NCBI RefSeq assembly: GCF_036227565.1 | Contig: NZ_CP109461.1 | Location: 186,001 to 250,000, forward strand | Length of the DNA stretch: 64,000 bases | Direction of reading: 5' to 3' | From: Streptomyces sp. NBC_01454 | GTDB lineage: Bacteria; Actinomycetota; Actinomycetes; Streptomycetales; Streptomycetaceae | In this document: positions 8,901 to 18,330 of the stretch, one piece after another | Layout of the letters: each line of letters begins with the position of its first letter | Numbering within the stretch: the stretch's first letter is position 1 | Translations under genes and position numbers: made by a program | Notes under the pieces: model-generated | The model's input: the letters and a program-made list of their open reading frames with translations, nothing else | Database searches by the model: none | Told to the model about the DNA's origin: nothing

Positions 8901-8940
8901 GAGAGCCGGGGTGCCTTCTGATCTTTCACCCGCAAGGGTG

Positions 8941-9345
8941 TCACCAGAGGGTCAGCGGGAGGCCCTGGCGTTCGGCGTCTTGAATGCGCTGTTCGATCTG
9001 TTGCGGGGATTCGCCCTCGCGGAGTCGCTCGCGGATCGCGTCGGCGATCGCGCGGGTGCGGCCGGCGGCTCCGCGAAGGTCTGCGAGGGGGCCGCCGGGG
9101 TCGCGGGGTCGCTGTGCCCACTCGGTGCGGTTCTCGGCGCTGGTGCCCAGCCGTAGGCGGGCGGGGTTGGTGCAGCCGTGGGAGTCGCATCGGTGCCAAA
9201 GAACGGGGTCGTCCGTGCCGGTCCAGCCCAGGCGGGGTATGACGCCGTGCGACAGCTGGAAGGTGAACAGGTGGGCGGGGACGGTGCCGCGGCGGGATTT
9301 GCCGGGCAGGCTCGCCGCGCGGAAGGCTGGTGGAGAGCACTTATC
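8941..9345 (-). pseudogene. HNH endonuclease-like protein, 5' truncated
   Basis: The readable C-terminal part is VPAHLFTFQLSHGVIPRLGWTGTDDPVLWHRCDSHGCTNPARLRLGTSAENRTEW followed by ADLRGAAGRTRAIADAIRERLREGESPQQIEQRIQDAERQGLPLTLW. The HRCD...GCTNPARL...N pattern fits the actinobacterial HNH nucleases that place Cys and His residues around an HxxHxN-like core. Codons before about 9345 do not fit the family, so the N-terminus is lost. The enzyme is probably not functional. Confidence 0.6.
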
Positions 9346-9713
9346 CAAAGGATGCGGTATTCTGGCCTTCGGCTGTCCTTCGTGTGTAGGAACCCGTGCG
9401 TTGAACCGAGGATTTTGGGGCTCTGCGCACGGGTCTTGGCCCGGTAGCCCCAGCTCGGGCACGAGGGGGACAAGTAATCCGCAGGTAGGTTCTGGAGGTT
9501 CAGCCCCGGCGCTGTGCAGGCGGGGTCGCGATCGCCTCGGCAGCCGGAATCCTCCGCCGCAGGTCGGGGTGATCACGGTAGAGGCTCCGCCGCAGTATAT
9601 CCGGTACTGCGGCAGTGGGGTGACGATGGCTCGAAGTCTGGAAGCGCGGCCCATCATCTATAATGAGTTGCCACCCTGCTGCTTAAAGTAGCGCTATGTG
9701 AGGGGGATGCTTT
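9346..9713. other. No gene seen; probable left flank of the TnpB element
   Basis: No convincing coding signal on either strand. An AT-richer stretch (around 9655-9690, with TATAATGAG) just upstream of the TnpB start could hold a promoter. No partner TnpA or serine recombinase was found here. Confidence 0.4.
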
Positions 9714-11498
9714 GTGCCTCAGACAGCGGTGTTGCGTGCTTACAGGTTCGCTCTGGCTCCCTCCGACGCTGAACTCGCCAAGCTGGCCCGCTACGCCGGG
9801 GCCTGCCGGTGGGCCTACAACTATGCCCTGGCCAAGAAGACCCATTCCCACCAGGCTTGGGCGGAGCGTCGGGCCGCCTATCTGGAGGCGGGGCTGAGCG
9901 AAGCCGAGGCGAAGGCCCGGATTAGGGCCGACGGCGCTGAGCTCACCGACCGCATCAAGGTGTGGGACCACCATCGCAAGAGCCTCTTGACCGCCGCCGC
10001 CGGCAAGTGGCCCCTGCCCGCGACGCAGCTCCCGGCCGGGCAGGAAGCACTCGCCCGACGGCTGGCCGCGGCCCGTGTGGAGGCCGCGGGCATCGGTGGC
10101 GAACGTCGGCTCCTGGCCGAAGCCCGCACTACGGTGAACGCGCTCAAGGCGGAAGCGTTCAGTGCCGGATTCCGCACACCGACCGCCACCGATACCAGCG
10201 CCCTGTGGCGCATGGAGAGGGACCGGCCCAAGGAAGAGGGCGGCAGCCCGTGGTGGGCCGAGGTCAACGTCTACTGCTTCACCTCCGGTTTCGACCGCGC
10301 CCAGGTCGCCTGGAAGTACTGGCAGGATTCCCTCGCCGGCTGCCGCGCGGGCCGCCCGAACGGGTACCCCCGTTTCAAGACGAAGGGCCGTGCAGCAGAC
10401 TCGTTCGCTCTTTTCCATGACGTGAAGAGGCCAACCATCCGTCTGGATGGCTACCGGCGTCTGGTGATGCCGGGCCTTGGCAGCGTCCGCATCCACGACA
10501 GTGGCAAGCGCCTGGCACGGCTGGTGGAGCGCGGTCAGGCCGTCATCCAGTCCGTGACCGTCACCCGCGGTGGCCACCGCTGGTACGCCTCCGTGCTGGC
10601 GAAGGTGCAACAGCATGTTCCCGTGCTGTGGGAGCACGTCGTCGACGACGGCACCCGTGTCCCCTATCTGACTCGCTCCCAGGCGGAGAAGGCTGCCGAA
10701 AACGGCGGACGCATCGAGCAGACCGGCCGCCCGACCGCCCGCCAGCACGCCGGCGGGCTCGTCGGTGTCGACCTCGGCTCCCGCTACCTGGCCGCCCTGT
10801 CCAGCCCCCTCGATCCGTCCGACCCCGCCTCGGCCCTCGTGCAGCACCCCCGTGTGCTCGCCTACAGCCTGGCCAAGCTGGCCAAGGCGCAGCGCACGCT
10901 GTCCCGCACTCAACCCGGTTCGCGGCGGCGGGCGAAGGCCGCCACCCGCCTCGCCCGCGTCCACCGCCAGATCACGGTCCGACGGGCCTCGTTCCTGCAC
11001 GGCCTTACCAAGAAGCTCGCCACCCGATTCATGCATGTGGCGATCGAAGACCTCAACCTCGCTGCTCTCACCGCCTCGGCCCAGGGCACCCCGGACAGGC
11101 CCGGCAAGAACGTGAAGGTCAAGACCCGCTTCAATCGGCATCTCCTGGACGCTGCACTGGGCAGCCTGCGCAGCCAGCTCGAATACAAGACCGCCTGGTA
11201 CGGCTCGCAGCTCATTGTCCTCGACAAAGCCGAGCCCGTCGCCAGCACCTGCGCGAGGTGCACGGAGCGAAACTCAAGCTCCGCCCCTTCGCGCAGCACG
11301 TTCCACTGCACTTCGTGCGGTGAAGTCGTACCCCGTCACGAGAACAGCACCGCGAACATCGTGTACGCGGCGTGCAGGCAGCTCACGGCGGTCGCCTCCG
11401 ATAGGGGGGAGACCCTAAACGCTCGAAGAGCCGCTGTAGGTCCTGGTGCCCGTCAGGGTGCTGGGCAGGGGGCGTTGAAACGAGAAGACACTGGCTGA
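9714..11498 (+). CDS. tnpB: TnpB-family RNA-guided nuclease homologue with altered RuvC site
   Basis: A 594-aa protein from GTG 9714, preceded by GAGGGGG. TnpB proteins are the RNA-guided nucleases of IS200/IS605 and IS607 elements and the ancestors of Cas12. The N-terminal RNA-binding part (YRFALAPSDAELAKLARYAGACRWAYNYAL) is followed by a long insert. The RuvC core is GLVGVDLGSRYLAALS (Asp about 353), VAIEDLNLAAL (Glu about 445) and a zinc ribbon (STCARC ... FHCTSCGE). The last RuvC motif, usually DRDxNAAxNI, reads PRHENSTANI, so the final catalytic Asp position is His (about 542). By that reading it may be nuclease-dead. No transposase partner is adjacent. Confidence 0.85.
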   Translation: MPQTAVLRAYRFALAPSDAELAKLARYAGACRWAYNYALAKKTHSHQAWAERRAAYLEAGLSEAEAKARIRADGAELTDRIKVWDHHRKSLLTAAAGKWPLPATQLPAGQEALARRLAAARVEAAGIGGERRLLAEARTTVNALKAEAFSAGFRTPTATDTSALWRMERDRPKEEGGSPWWAEVNVYCFTSGFDRAQVAWKYWQDSLAGCRAGRPNGYPRFKTKGRAADSFALFHDVKRPTIRLDGYRRLVMPGLGSVRIHDSGKRLARLVERGQAVIQSVTVTRGGHRWYASVLAKVQQHVPVLWEHVVDDGTRVPYLTRSQAEKAAENGGRIEQTGRPTARQHAGGLVGVDLGSRYLAALSSPLDPSDPASALVQHPRVLAYSLAKLAKAQRTLSRTQPGSRRRAKAATRLARVHRQITVRRASFLHGLTKKLATRFMHVAIEDLNLAALTASAQGTPDRPGKNVKVKTRFNRHLLDAALGSLRSQLEYKTAWYGSQLIVLDKAEPVASTCARCTERNSSSAPSRSTFHCTSCGEVVPRHENSTANIVYAACRQLTAVASDRGETLNARRAAVGPGARQGAGQGALKREDTG

Positions 11499-11600
11499 CG
11501 CCGGTGCCACCCCCGGGGAGCGATGCCCGGGCGTCCCGCACACCGGGACGATCTGTGTTCTGGCAGGTCGGTACCTGCGGCTCATGTCTGGCGTTCGCGT
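11400..11600 (+). ncRNA. Possible omega RNA / right end of the TnpB element
   Basis: In TnpB elements the guide RNA overlaps the 3' end of tnpB and runs into the right end. Here the 3' end of the gene and the next 100 nt are rich in short G/C hairpins, for example CCCGGGCGTCCCG...CACCGGGAC around 11525-11550. Position is the main argument; no consensus could be matched and the guide start is unknown. Confidence 0.3.
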
Positions 11601-11611
11601 AACGACGAACG

Positions 11612-11790
11612 GTGCCCAGCCACCTCGTCAAGTCGGCTGTGGCGGAAGCGATGGCCGAGGTCGGCATCGATATCTCAGCCCGGCCTCGAAGAGCCTGCCG
11701 CTGGAGGCGGCCCGGCGTCCGATGTGGTGATCACCATGAGGTACGGGCACGCTTGCCCGATTTCCCCGGAAGCAATACCTCTCCTGCGGA
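11612..11790 (+). pseudogene. arsC: Arsenate reductase (ArsC, LMW-phosphatase type) remnant
   Basis: Two frames together give VKSAVAEAMAEVGIDIS and, after a frameshift, DVVITMRYGHACPISPE. These match the middle of thioredoxin-dependent ArsC, where the family has AVEAMAEVGIDIS and DVVITMGCGDACP. The N-terminal phosphate-binding loop and the C-terminus are absent. It is a decayed relic, and no other arsenic gene is nearby. Confidence 0.55.
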
Positions 11791-12080
11791 AGGTCTTGCC
11801 AGCGCTGCTGAACGGTTTCGCACCGGCGCGAACGGCGCAGCGAAACGCATCCGTTGGCCATAGGGGGAGCAGGCGGCAGGTACGAGCCTCCATCGGACCT
11901 CAGGCGCATTTCCTCTTATCCGACATTGCTTTCTGTACTACTTGCAGCCCCGTCTTACGCCGTTCGATAAGGGACGACCGCGGAGAGGATCCCGGTATGC
12001 CGGATCCCGGCAGTCCTCGCCCCTCGGGGCCCCAGCTGGGCAGGTGCATGGTGAGCGAGCTAGGGGTGTGTCCAATCAAC
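11791..12080. other. No gene seen
   Basis: Between the arsC relic and the ISL3 element. No credible reading frame, repeat or hairpin with a run of T was identified. Confidence 0.4.
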
Positions 12081-13707
12081 GGCCCTGTCTCACATTCGGT
12101 GGTGACGGAGAGTCGTCAGGGTCGTTGACCTTCATGTGATAGGTGTCAACGAGCTTATGCAGACGGTGTTTTTGGGTCTGTCCCCACTGGTCATGGAGGA
12201 TGTGGTCGACGAGGGTGAGCGGATCGTGGTGCGGGCCCGGACGCCGCTGGACACCGCGGTCTGCCCGGTGTGCGGGGCCTCGTCGGGACGGGTGCACGGC
12301 TATCACTGGCGGACGGTGGCCGACGTTCCGGTCGACGGGCGACGGGTAGTGGTCCGTGTGCGGGTGCGGCGTCTGGTGTGTCCCACGCGAGGCTGCCGCC
12401 ACACCTTCCGCGAACAGGCGCCCGGGGTGCTGGAGCGATACCAGCGACGCACCGCTCGTCTGACCAGGCAGGTCAACGCCGTGGTCAAAGAGTTAGCGGG
12501 CCGGGCGGGATCACGTTTGCTGGCGATACTCGCGGTGGGCCTGTCCCGTCACACGGCCCTGCGCACCCTGCTGCGCATCCCGTTGCCCACCGGGCGGGTG
12601 CCCCGCGTGATCGGCGTCGACGATTTCGCCCTGCGCCGGCGGCAGCGCTATGCCACCGTGGTGATCGACGCCGAGACGCACGAGCGGATTGACGTGCTGC
12701 CCGACCGCACGGCCGACACGCTGGAGGCATGGCTTCGCGAGCATCCGGGCGTCGAGACCGTGTGCCGGGACGGCTCCGCGACCTATGCTGAGGCGATCCG
12801 GCGCGCGCTGCCCGACGCGGTCCAGGTCGGTGATCGCTGGCATTTATGGAAGAACCTGTGCGAAGCCGCCCTGAGTGAGGTGAAGGCACACAGTGCCTGC
12901 TGGGCCACCGTACTGGACGCGCCGATCTACGACGGGCCCCGCGCTCAGACCACCCTCGAACGCTGGCATCAGGTTCATGGCCTGCTCGACCAGGGCGTGG
13001 GCCTGCTCGATGCGCCCGCCGCCTGCAACTGGCCCTGAACACCGTCAAACGCTACGCCCGAGCCGACCGACCCGAGCGCATGCTCCGCGTCCCCAAGTAC
13101 CGTGCCAGCCTGGTCGATCCCTACCGCGAGCACCTGCGCAAACGCCGAAGTGAAGACCCCGGCGTCCCCGTCCAGCACCTCTTCGAAGAGATCAAGACCC
13201 TCGGCTTCACGGGCTGCCTGAACCTTCTGCACAAGTACATCAACCAAGGCCGCGCGGACGCCGACCGCAGCCATATCTCGCCACGCCGGCTCGCCCGGAT
13301 GCTGCTGACCAGACCCGACAACCTCAAGCCCGAGCAGCACGAGCTCCTGGCCAAGCTCACCGCCGCCTGCCCCGAGATGACCCAACTGGCCACACGTATC
13401 AGAGACTTCGCCCCGCTTCTTACGCCACACACCGACAACGCCGATGCGCTCACGCACTGGATCGCCCGAGTCCGAACAGCCGACCTGCCCCACCTACACG
13501 CCTTCACCCGGGGCTTGGACCGGGACATCGACGCCGTGATCGCCGGGCTCACGCTTCCGTACAGCAACGGCCCCACTGAGGGCGTCAACACCAAGACCAA
13601 ACGGATCGCGCGCCAGATGCACGGACGAGCAGGCTTCACCCTACTCCGGCACCGCATCCTCCTCGGATAACAGCACGCTCCGTCACCACCGAATGTGAGA
13701 CAGGGCC
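12081..13707 (+). mobile_element. ISL3-family insertion sequence
   Basis: Perfect 30-bp terminal inverted repeats lie at 12081-12110 and 13678-13707, starting GGCCCTGTCTCACATTCGG. The element is 1627 bp, a usual ISL3 size. The flanks (AATCAAC on the left, GTTCGATT on the right) show no 8-bp direct repeat, so the neighbourhood has been rearranged since insertion. Confidence 0.9.
12157..13670 (+). pseudogene. ISL3-family transposase, frameshifted
   Basis: The N-terminal part has the ISL3 zinc-binding region (CPVCGASSGRVHGYH ... RRLVCPTRGCRHTF). The DDE domain follows with RVIGVDDFALRRRQRYATVVID (first Asp), VCRDGSATYAEAIRRALPDAVQVGDRWHLWKNL (second Asp) and a C-terminal NGPTEGVNTKTKRIARQMHGRAGFTLLRHRI block with the Glu. 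At about 13010 the first frame runs into a stop (LLDAPAACNWP). The other frame continues RRLQLALNTVKRYARADRPE. One missing base explains it. Because ISL3 elements normally have one continuous frame, this copy is probably inactive. Confidence 0.85.
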
Positions 13708-14186
13708 GTTCGATTGACAGACCCCGTTCTGAGGGAGCCCGGAGGTGAGATCCCTCCGGGCCACCCGACCCTGCTGTTCTTCACCCGCTCAAGCGTCGCC
13801 GAGCAGGACCTGTCGGGGCGAGCGGGGAGAAAACTGGCCGTACGCGGGGAACCCCGTGGCCATCAGTGGGGCCTTAAATGGCCGCCTATGGGGAGCTTGT
13901 CACGGCCGCCGTCAGTGTACCGCGCTGTGGTGTGGGAGAGCCTGTGGTCAGGCGCCGGTTGTTTGACGCTTCCTGCGTTGCGGTGGGCAGTCGGACGCTC
14001 CTTGCGGTCGGCGCCTGCCCGACCACTTGGCTCTGTGGGTCCCGTGGGCCGGCTGCTGGAAGAGGTGGGGCCGGTCGTGGTCAGGTGGCGGCGTTCAGGG
14101 CGCAGGCATCCGTCCGTCTGATTGGTGGGTCCGGGGGTGCCTGGTCTGGACTCGCTGTGGTGTTTGTGGGCCTGTTTTTGCGGCAG
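13708..14186. other. No gene seen
   Basis: Several short open frames with poor codon bias. Nothing matched a known family. It may be the far side of whatever the ISL3 element entered. Confidence 0.4.
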
Positions 14187-14223
14187 GAGCCGTCCCCCGT
14201 AGTTGCGTTACGGGGGACGGCTC
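14187..14223 (-). terminator. Strong hairpin downstream of the propeller gene
   Basis: Perfect 15-bp arms (GAGCCGTCCCCCGTA and its complement) around a 7-nt loop, about 100 nt beyond the stop codon of the minus-strand gene at 14322. On the minus strand an A-rich stretch rather than a T-run follows, so it is a factor-independent-like hairpin of the type common in Streptomyces. Confidence 0.65.
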
Positions 14224-14321
14224 TTGTGTTGGGTTGTTCGCCAGCCCGGTTGGGTCAGGCGGTTCAGGTGAGTGCTGCGGGCTTCCGGCTGTGCACGTTC
14301 ACGTGTACGCCAGAGGCGTCG

Positions 14322-16868
14322 TCAGCTGATGATGCAGGGGGTGAGGGTGTTGGAGGAGGTGAGGAATCCTCCGGGGACGGGGGTGGTGGCGGTGTAGCCG
14401 GAGGCGAGTTGGAAGACGGTGAGGTGGGCGAGGCAGGTGGCGTTGCCGAAGGTGTCGGCGACGGCGGTGCACAGGACGGGTCCGCTGGGTCCGTCGGAGT
14501 GGAAGGTGACGGTTGATCCGGGGGTGGCGCCGGTGGCGGTGAGGGTGGTGTGGGCGAAGGACCAGGGCAGCGGGGGGAAGTCCAGCGTGTAGCAGGCCGG
14601 GTGCGCCGTGAACGTACCGCCGGAGGGTTGGACGGTGACGGTGACCGGTGTGGAGGTGACGTTGGTGCAGGTGCAGGCGGTTCCGGTGGCGGTGACCGTG
14701 GCGATGAGGGTGTTGGCGCCGGGGGTGGTGAAGATGACCGGGCTGGTGGCCACCCCGGAGGCGTTGGTGAGCGCGAAGCCGATGATCGCACCGTTGCTGG
14801 TGAACGTCACCCCCGCGTTCGGCACCGGCGCCCCGTTGCAGGTGACGGTGGCGGACACGGTGGTGGGCTGGCCCACCGTGACGGTGCCCGCGGGGGGCGT
14901 GAGGGTGACAGCGCAGGTGGAGGGCGGCTGGACGGTGACGGTGACCGTGCCGGACGACGTGGTGAAGCATGCCTGTCCGCTGTAGGCGGCGTTGATGGTT
15001 CCCGATACCAGGGTGGTGGAGGTGAAGCATGCTTTGCCGGTCGCATCCACCGCAACGGTTTGGTTCAGTCCGCCGGGGCCGGTGAACACCACACTTCCGG
15101 TCGGGATGCCTGCGCCGGGGGCGGTGGCGGTGACCTGCGCGCAGACGGTCACGGACTGTCCTGGAGTGGACGGGTTCGGGGTGGCTGTCACCGTCGTGGT
15201 GGTCGCAGAGGTGGTGACGCTCAGCGGTGTGAGGGCAGACCCTGAGCCGAGGTAGTTGCTGTCGCCGCTGTAGACGGCCACCACCTGATGCACCCCGGCA
15301 ATGAGCGGAGTGGTGAGCACGACGGTGGCCTGGCCCGCAGCGTTGACGGTGCCGGTCAGCGCCGGGCCGTCATCGCTGACGATGAACGTCACCGTTCCCG
15401 TCGGAACGGGAGTGCCACCGGGCGGAACTGTGGACACCTGCGCCGTCAGCGTCACCGGCTGACCGCACGGCACCGGATTCGGGCTCACCGACACCACCGT
15501 CGACGACGTCGGCTGCGCCGTGAAGGTGTAGTTCAGCGCGTTGCTCGGCCCACCGGGAGTGGTCACGGTCACCGGCACGGTGCCCAACCCCGCAGGAGCC
15601 GTCACCGTCAGCGACATACCACCCGGGCTCACCACGATGCTCGTTCCCGGCGTGGCCCCGAACAGCACCTGTGTCGCGCCGGTCAGGTCAGTGCCCGTGA
15701 TGGTCACCGTATTGCCCCCTGCGGGCACTCCCTGCGCCGGACTGAGGAAGATCAGATGCGGGACCGGCGGAAACACACTCACGTCATTCGAGCCACTGTT
15801 GGTGACGTAGATGTTGCCGTTGGGCGCCACCGCCACCCCAAACGGATTGGTGCCGGCGGGGAGGGTGGTCCTGACGGTGTTGGTGGCACTGTCGATCACC
15901 GTCACATCGCCCGAGCCATTGTTGGCGACGTAGACGATGCCGTTGGGCGCCACCGCCACCCCAAACGGACCGTTGCCGGCGGGGAGGGTGGTGGTGACGG
16001 TGTTGGTGGCACTGTCGATCACCGTCACATCGTTCGAGGCGTTGTTGGTGACGTAGACGTTGCCGTTGGGCGCCACCGCCACCGCCTCCGGCTGGGTGCC
16101 AGCGGTGACGGTGGCGATGACGGTGTTGGTGGCACTGTCGATCACCGTCACATTGCCCGAGCCGGTGTTGGCGACGTAGACGTTGCCGTTGGGCGCCACC
16201 GCCACCCCATCCGGCTGGGTGCCGGCGGGGAGGGTGGCGATGACGGTGTTGGTGGCACTGTCGATCACCGTCACATCGTTCGAGCCGGTGTTGGTGACGT
16301 AGACGTTGCCGTTGGGCGCCACCGCCACCGCCACCGGCTGGGTGCCAGCGGTGACGGTGGCGATGACGGTGTTGGTGGCACTGTCGATCACCGTCACATC
16401 GTTCGAGGCGAGGTTGGCGACGTAGACGTTGCCGTTGGGCGCCACCGCCACCGCCCGCGGATTGGTGCCGGCGGTGAGGTTGGCGATGACGGCGTTGGAG
16501 GCACTATTGATCACCGTCACATCGTTCGAGCCACCGTTGGTGACGTAGACGTTGCCGTTGGGCGCCACCGCCACCGCCCGCGGAGTGGTGCCGGCGGGGA
16601 GGGTGGTGGTGACGGTGTTGGTGGCACTGTCGATCACCGTCACATCGTTCGAGCCGACGTTGGCGACGTAGACGTTGCCATTGGGCGCCACCGCCACCGC
16701 CCGCGGATTGGTGCCGGCGGGGAGAGTGATAGCGGCGAGCAGCGCCATGTGCTGCTGCGCTCCAGCCACGCTCCCGGCACCGAGCGCGGCCAGCCCTGCA
16801 GCTGCTTGCCCTTGGACGAGAAGAGCGGAGATCTGCGGCGGCAGCCACAGTTGTGCGTTTGTATTCAT
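14322..16868 (-). CDS. YVTN beta-propeller protein with IPT/TIG and Ig-like domains
   Basis: An 849-aa protein if started at ATG 16868 (MNTNAQLWLPP). In-frame sequence upstream looks non-coding and that ATG has GAGAGG before it. Residues about 46-370 are eight near-identical 41-aa repeats (PxAVAVAPNGNVYVANxxSNDVTVIDSATNTV), a YVTN/NHL-like propeller. About 370-455 is an IPT/TIG domain (LSPAQGVPAGGNTVTITGTDL). Three Ig-like domains follow (VSPNPVPCGQPVTLTAQVS; VTATPNPSTPGQSVTV; TLTPPAGTVTVGQPTTVSA), then an unassigned Cys-containing end. The layout suggests an extracellular binding or adhesion protein, but no clear signal peptide or wall anchor is seen. Function unknown. Confidence 0.8.
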   Translation of the reverse strand: MNTNAQLWLPPQISALLVQGQAAAGLAALGAGSVAGAQQHMALLAAITLPAGTNPRAVAVAPNGNVYVANVGSNDVTVIDSATNTVTTTLPAGTTPRAVAVAPNGNVYVTNGGSNDVTVINSASNAVIANLTAGTNPRAVAVAPNGNVYVANLASNDVTVIDSATNTVIATVTAGTQPVAVAVAPNGNVYVTNTGSNDVTVIDSATNTVIATLPAGTQPDGVAVAPNGNVYVANTGSGNVTVIDSATNTVIATVTAGTQPEAVAVAPNGNVYVTNNASNDVTVIDSATNTVTTTLPAGNGPFGVAVAPNGIVYVANNGSGDVTVIDSATNTVRTTLPAGTNPFGVAVAPNGNIYVTNSGSNDVSVFPPVPHLIFLSPAQGVPAGGNTVTITGTDLTGATQVLFGATPGTSIVVSPGGMSLTVTAPAGLGTVPVTVTTPGGPSNALNYTFTAQPTSSTVVSVSPNPVPCGQPVTLTAQVSTVPPGGTPVPTGTVTFIVSDDGPALTGTVNAAGQATVVLTTPLIAGVHQVVAVYSGDSNYLGSGSALTPLSVTTSATTTTVTATPNPSTPGQSVTVCAQVTATAPGAGIPTGSVVFTGPGGLNQTVAVDATGKACFTSTTLVSGTINAAYSGQACFTTSSGTVTVTVQPPSTCAVTLTPPAGTVTVGQPTTVSATVTCNGAPVPNAGVTFTSNGAIIGFALTNASGVATSPVIFTTPGANTLIATVTATGTACTCTNVTSTPVTVTVQPSGGTFTAHPACYTLDFPPLPWSFAHTTLTATGATPGSTVTFHSDGPSGPVLCTAVADTFGNATCLAHLTVFQLASGYTATTPVPGGFLTSSNTLTPCIIS
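15770..16731 (-). repeat. Eight tandem 123-bp repeats coding propeller blades
   Basis: The blades are 123 bp each and nearly the same in DNA as well as protein. The last is incomplete. Most differences fall at two places in each blade: the residues around GTxPxx and around VTNxxSxx. The high DNA identity points to recent expansion or gene conversion. Confidence 0.85.
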
Positions 16869-17255
16869 GGTCAGGGAGCCTCTCGATTCGCTCTGAGCGG
16901 CACTGCCCATGCGGCCGAGGCATGGACAACGCCAGATGACGTCGGCACCAGAACGCCTTGCTCCCGAAAGGGCGGCACCACACAGCACGAACGAACCGAA
17001 TGATCGCATAGTGGGCTGCTCATCCAGGAGGGATGGGCAGCCCACCGGTTCACATCCATTAGGCATCTGGCACGACAGTCAACCAACCCTTCAGACGCAC
17101 ATTCACCCGACCGGCCCACCACCCCCGCCCAACTCTCCACAACGCAGAGCCCCACAGCACCAGAGCAAGACAGCAAAATCCCCCACCTGCACAGCCAACG
17201 AGACCGACCTTCCCTCACAGCGTAGAAACCGTGACTGCAGGGGAAGTTGGAAGTC

Positions 17256-17985
17256 ATGCCGGTCAAAAGGCGGGTATTCGACATGGAGTTCTATGAGGGG
17301 CCGTGCGGACCGTCACCGAGACCCGCAAGCCGATCGCGCAGGTCGCCAAGGACCTCGATACCAACGAGACCACACTGGCCAGTTGGTGTCGCGGGCCCGC
17401 ACGCCGACAGGACCGGGCCGACGGGACGGGGCCGGTGGGCGAGAGCGAGGAACTCGCGCCCGATGTCTTGTGGTGGGGCGACATGACGGAGATCGACACG
17501 GGCGCGGGCAAGCTCTACCTCGCATCCGTCCACGACGCGTTCTCCCGCTGGGCCCGGGGCTACGCGATGGGAGAGCAGCATGATGCCGCGCTGGTCAGCG
17601 CCGCCTGCAGATGGCGATCGCGACCAGAGGCGGCCAGGTAGGCGACGTCATCTTCCACATGGTCCGCGGCAGCGGGGAGTACACATCCGAGGCGTTCCAG
17701 CAGCTGTGCGGCCGCTGAGGTGTGGTGCAGTTGATAGGCGGCCCTGGACAACGCCGCCGCGGAATCGTTCCACTCGGTCCTCAAGGTGGAGTACATCCAC
17801 CGGCACGGCTTCGCCACCCGCGCCGAGGCCTGACTGAAGATCGCCACGTGGATCGCGGACTTCCACAACATGAAACGTCGCCACAGCGCGGCCGGCGGGA
17901 AACCGCCCGCCGAGTTCGAACGGATCACCAGGAAGCGCGAGCCCGAACCGATCAGAAAGCCCGGGCCGCATCACCAGACAGCTCT
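17256..17985 (+). pseudogene. Degenerate IS3-family transposase, OrfA joined to OrfB
   Basis: Starts MPVKRRVFDMEFYEG like an OrfA. After a frameshift it reads VRTVTETRKPIAQVAKDLDTNETTLASW (helix-turn-helix), then jumps by an internal deletion to OrfB: WWGDMTEIDTGAGKLYLASVHDAFSRWARGYAMGEQHDAALV, with the first catalytic Asp. Later pieces (EYTSEAFQQLCG; EYIHRHGFATRAEA; FHNMKRRHSA) lie in other frames. Dead element. Confidence 0.75.
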
Positions 17986-18087
17986 ACGAAACCAGGGGAT
18001 TCACAGATCAGTCTTCTGACCTGGAGGGTCGGGGCAGTGCCGCCGTGCTGGTCGTCTCGGCGAGTGCGATGCGGCCGCCCTTCAGTT

Positions 18088-18330
18088 TGAGGTGACCCCC
18101 GGAGTGTGGACACAGGGGTTCATGCTGCGAGTGAGAGTTTAGCTGTCTTGTGGTGCTGCTGTTCGAACTCCATTGGGGAGAGGTAGCCCAGGGCGCTGTG
18201 GCGGCGGCGGGCGTTGTAGTAGGTGAGCCACTGGAATATCTCCAGCCTCGCCTGCCGCATCGTCAAGAACAGTTTCCCGTACATCGTTTCTCGCTTCAGG
18301 CCCTGCCAGAAACTCTCGGCCAGGGCGTTG
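18088..18330 (-). mobile_element. 3' end fragment of IS3-family element ISX
   Basis: This is the reverse complement of the last 243 bp of the complete ISX copies (22693-23998 and 33399-34704), starting at its right inverted repeat TGAGGTGACCCCCGG. It codes NALAESFWQGLKRE...TAKLSLAA and stops exactly at the 5' end of the group II intron at 18331. The rest of the element is not on the other side of the intron. Confidence 0.85.

Noticed and set aside
9654..11141. A 495-codon frame opposite tnpB
   Set aside because: Shadow of tnpB, Gly/Val-rich and without motifs.
12070..13720. 8-bp target duplication for the ISL3 element
   Set aside because: AATCAAC on the left and GTTCGATT on the right are not direct repeats. 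They are partly complementary, which may be chance.
15770..16731. Regular repeats that might be a CRISPR array
   Set aside because: The 123-bp units are continuous coding repeats without unique spacers.
15288..17003. A 571-codon open frame opposite the propeller gene, full of VGDVDVAVGRHRHP repeats
   Set aside because: It mirrors the 123-bp repeats of the real gene on the other strand. The His/Arg-rich product is typical of antisense high-GC shadow frames.
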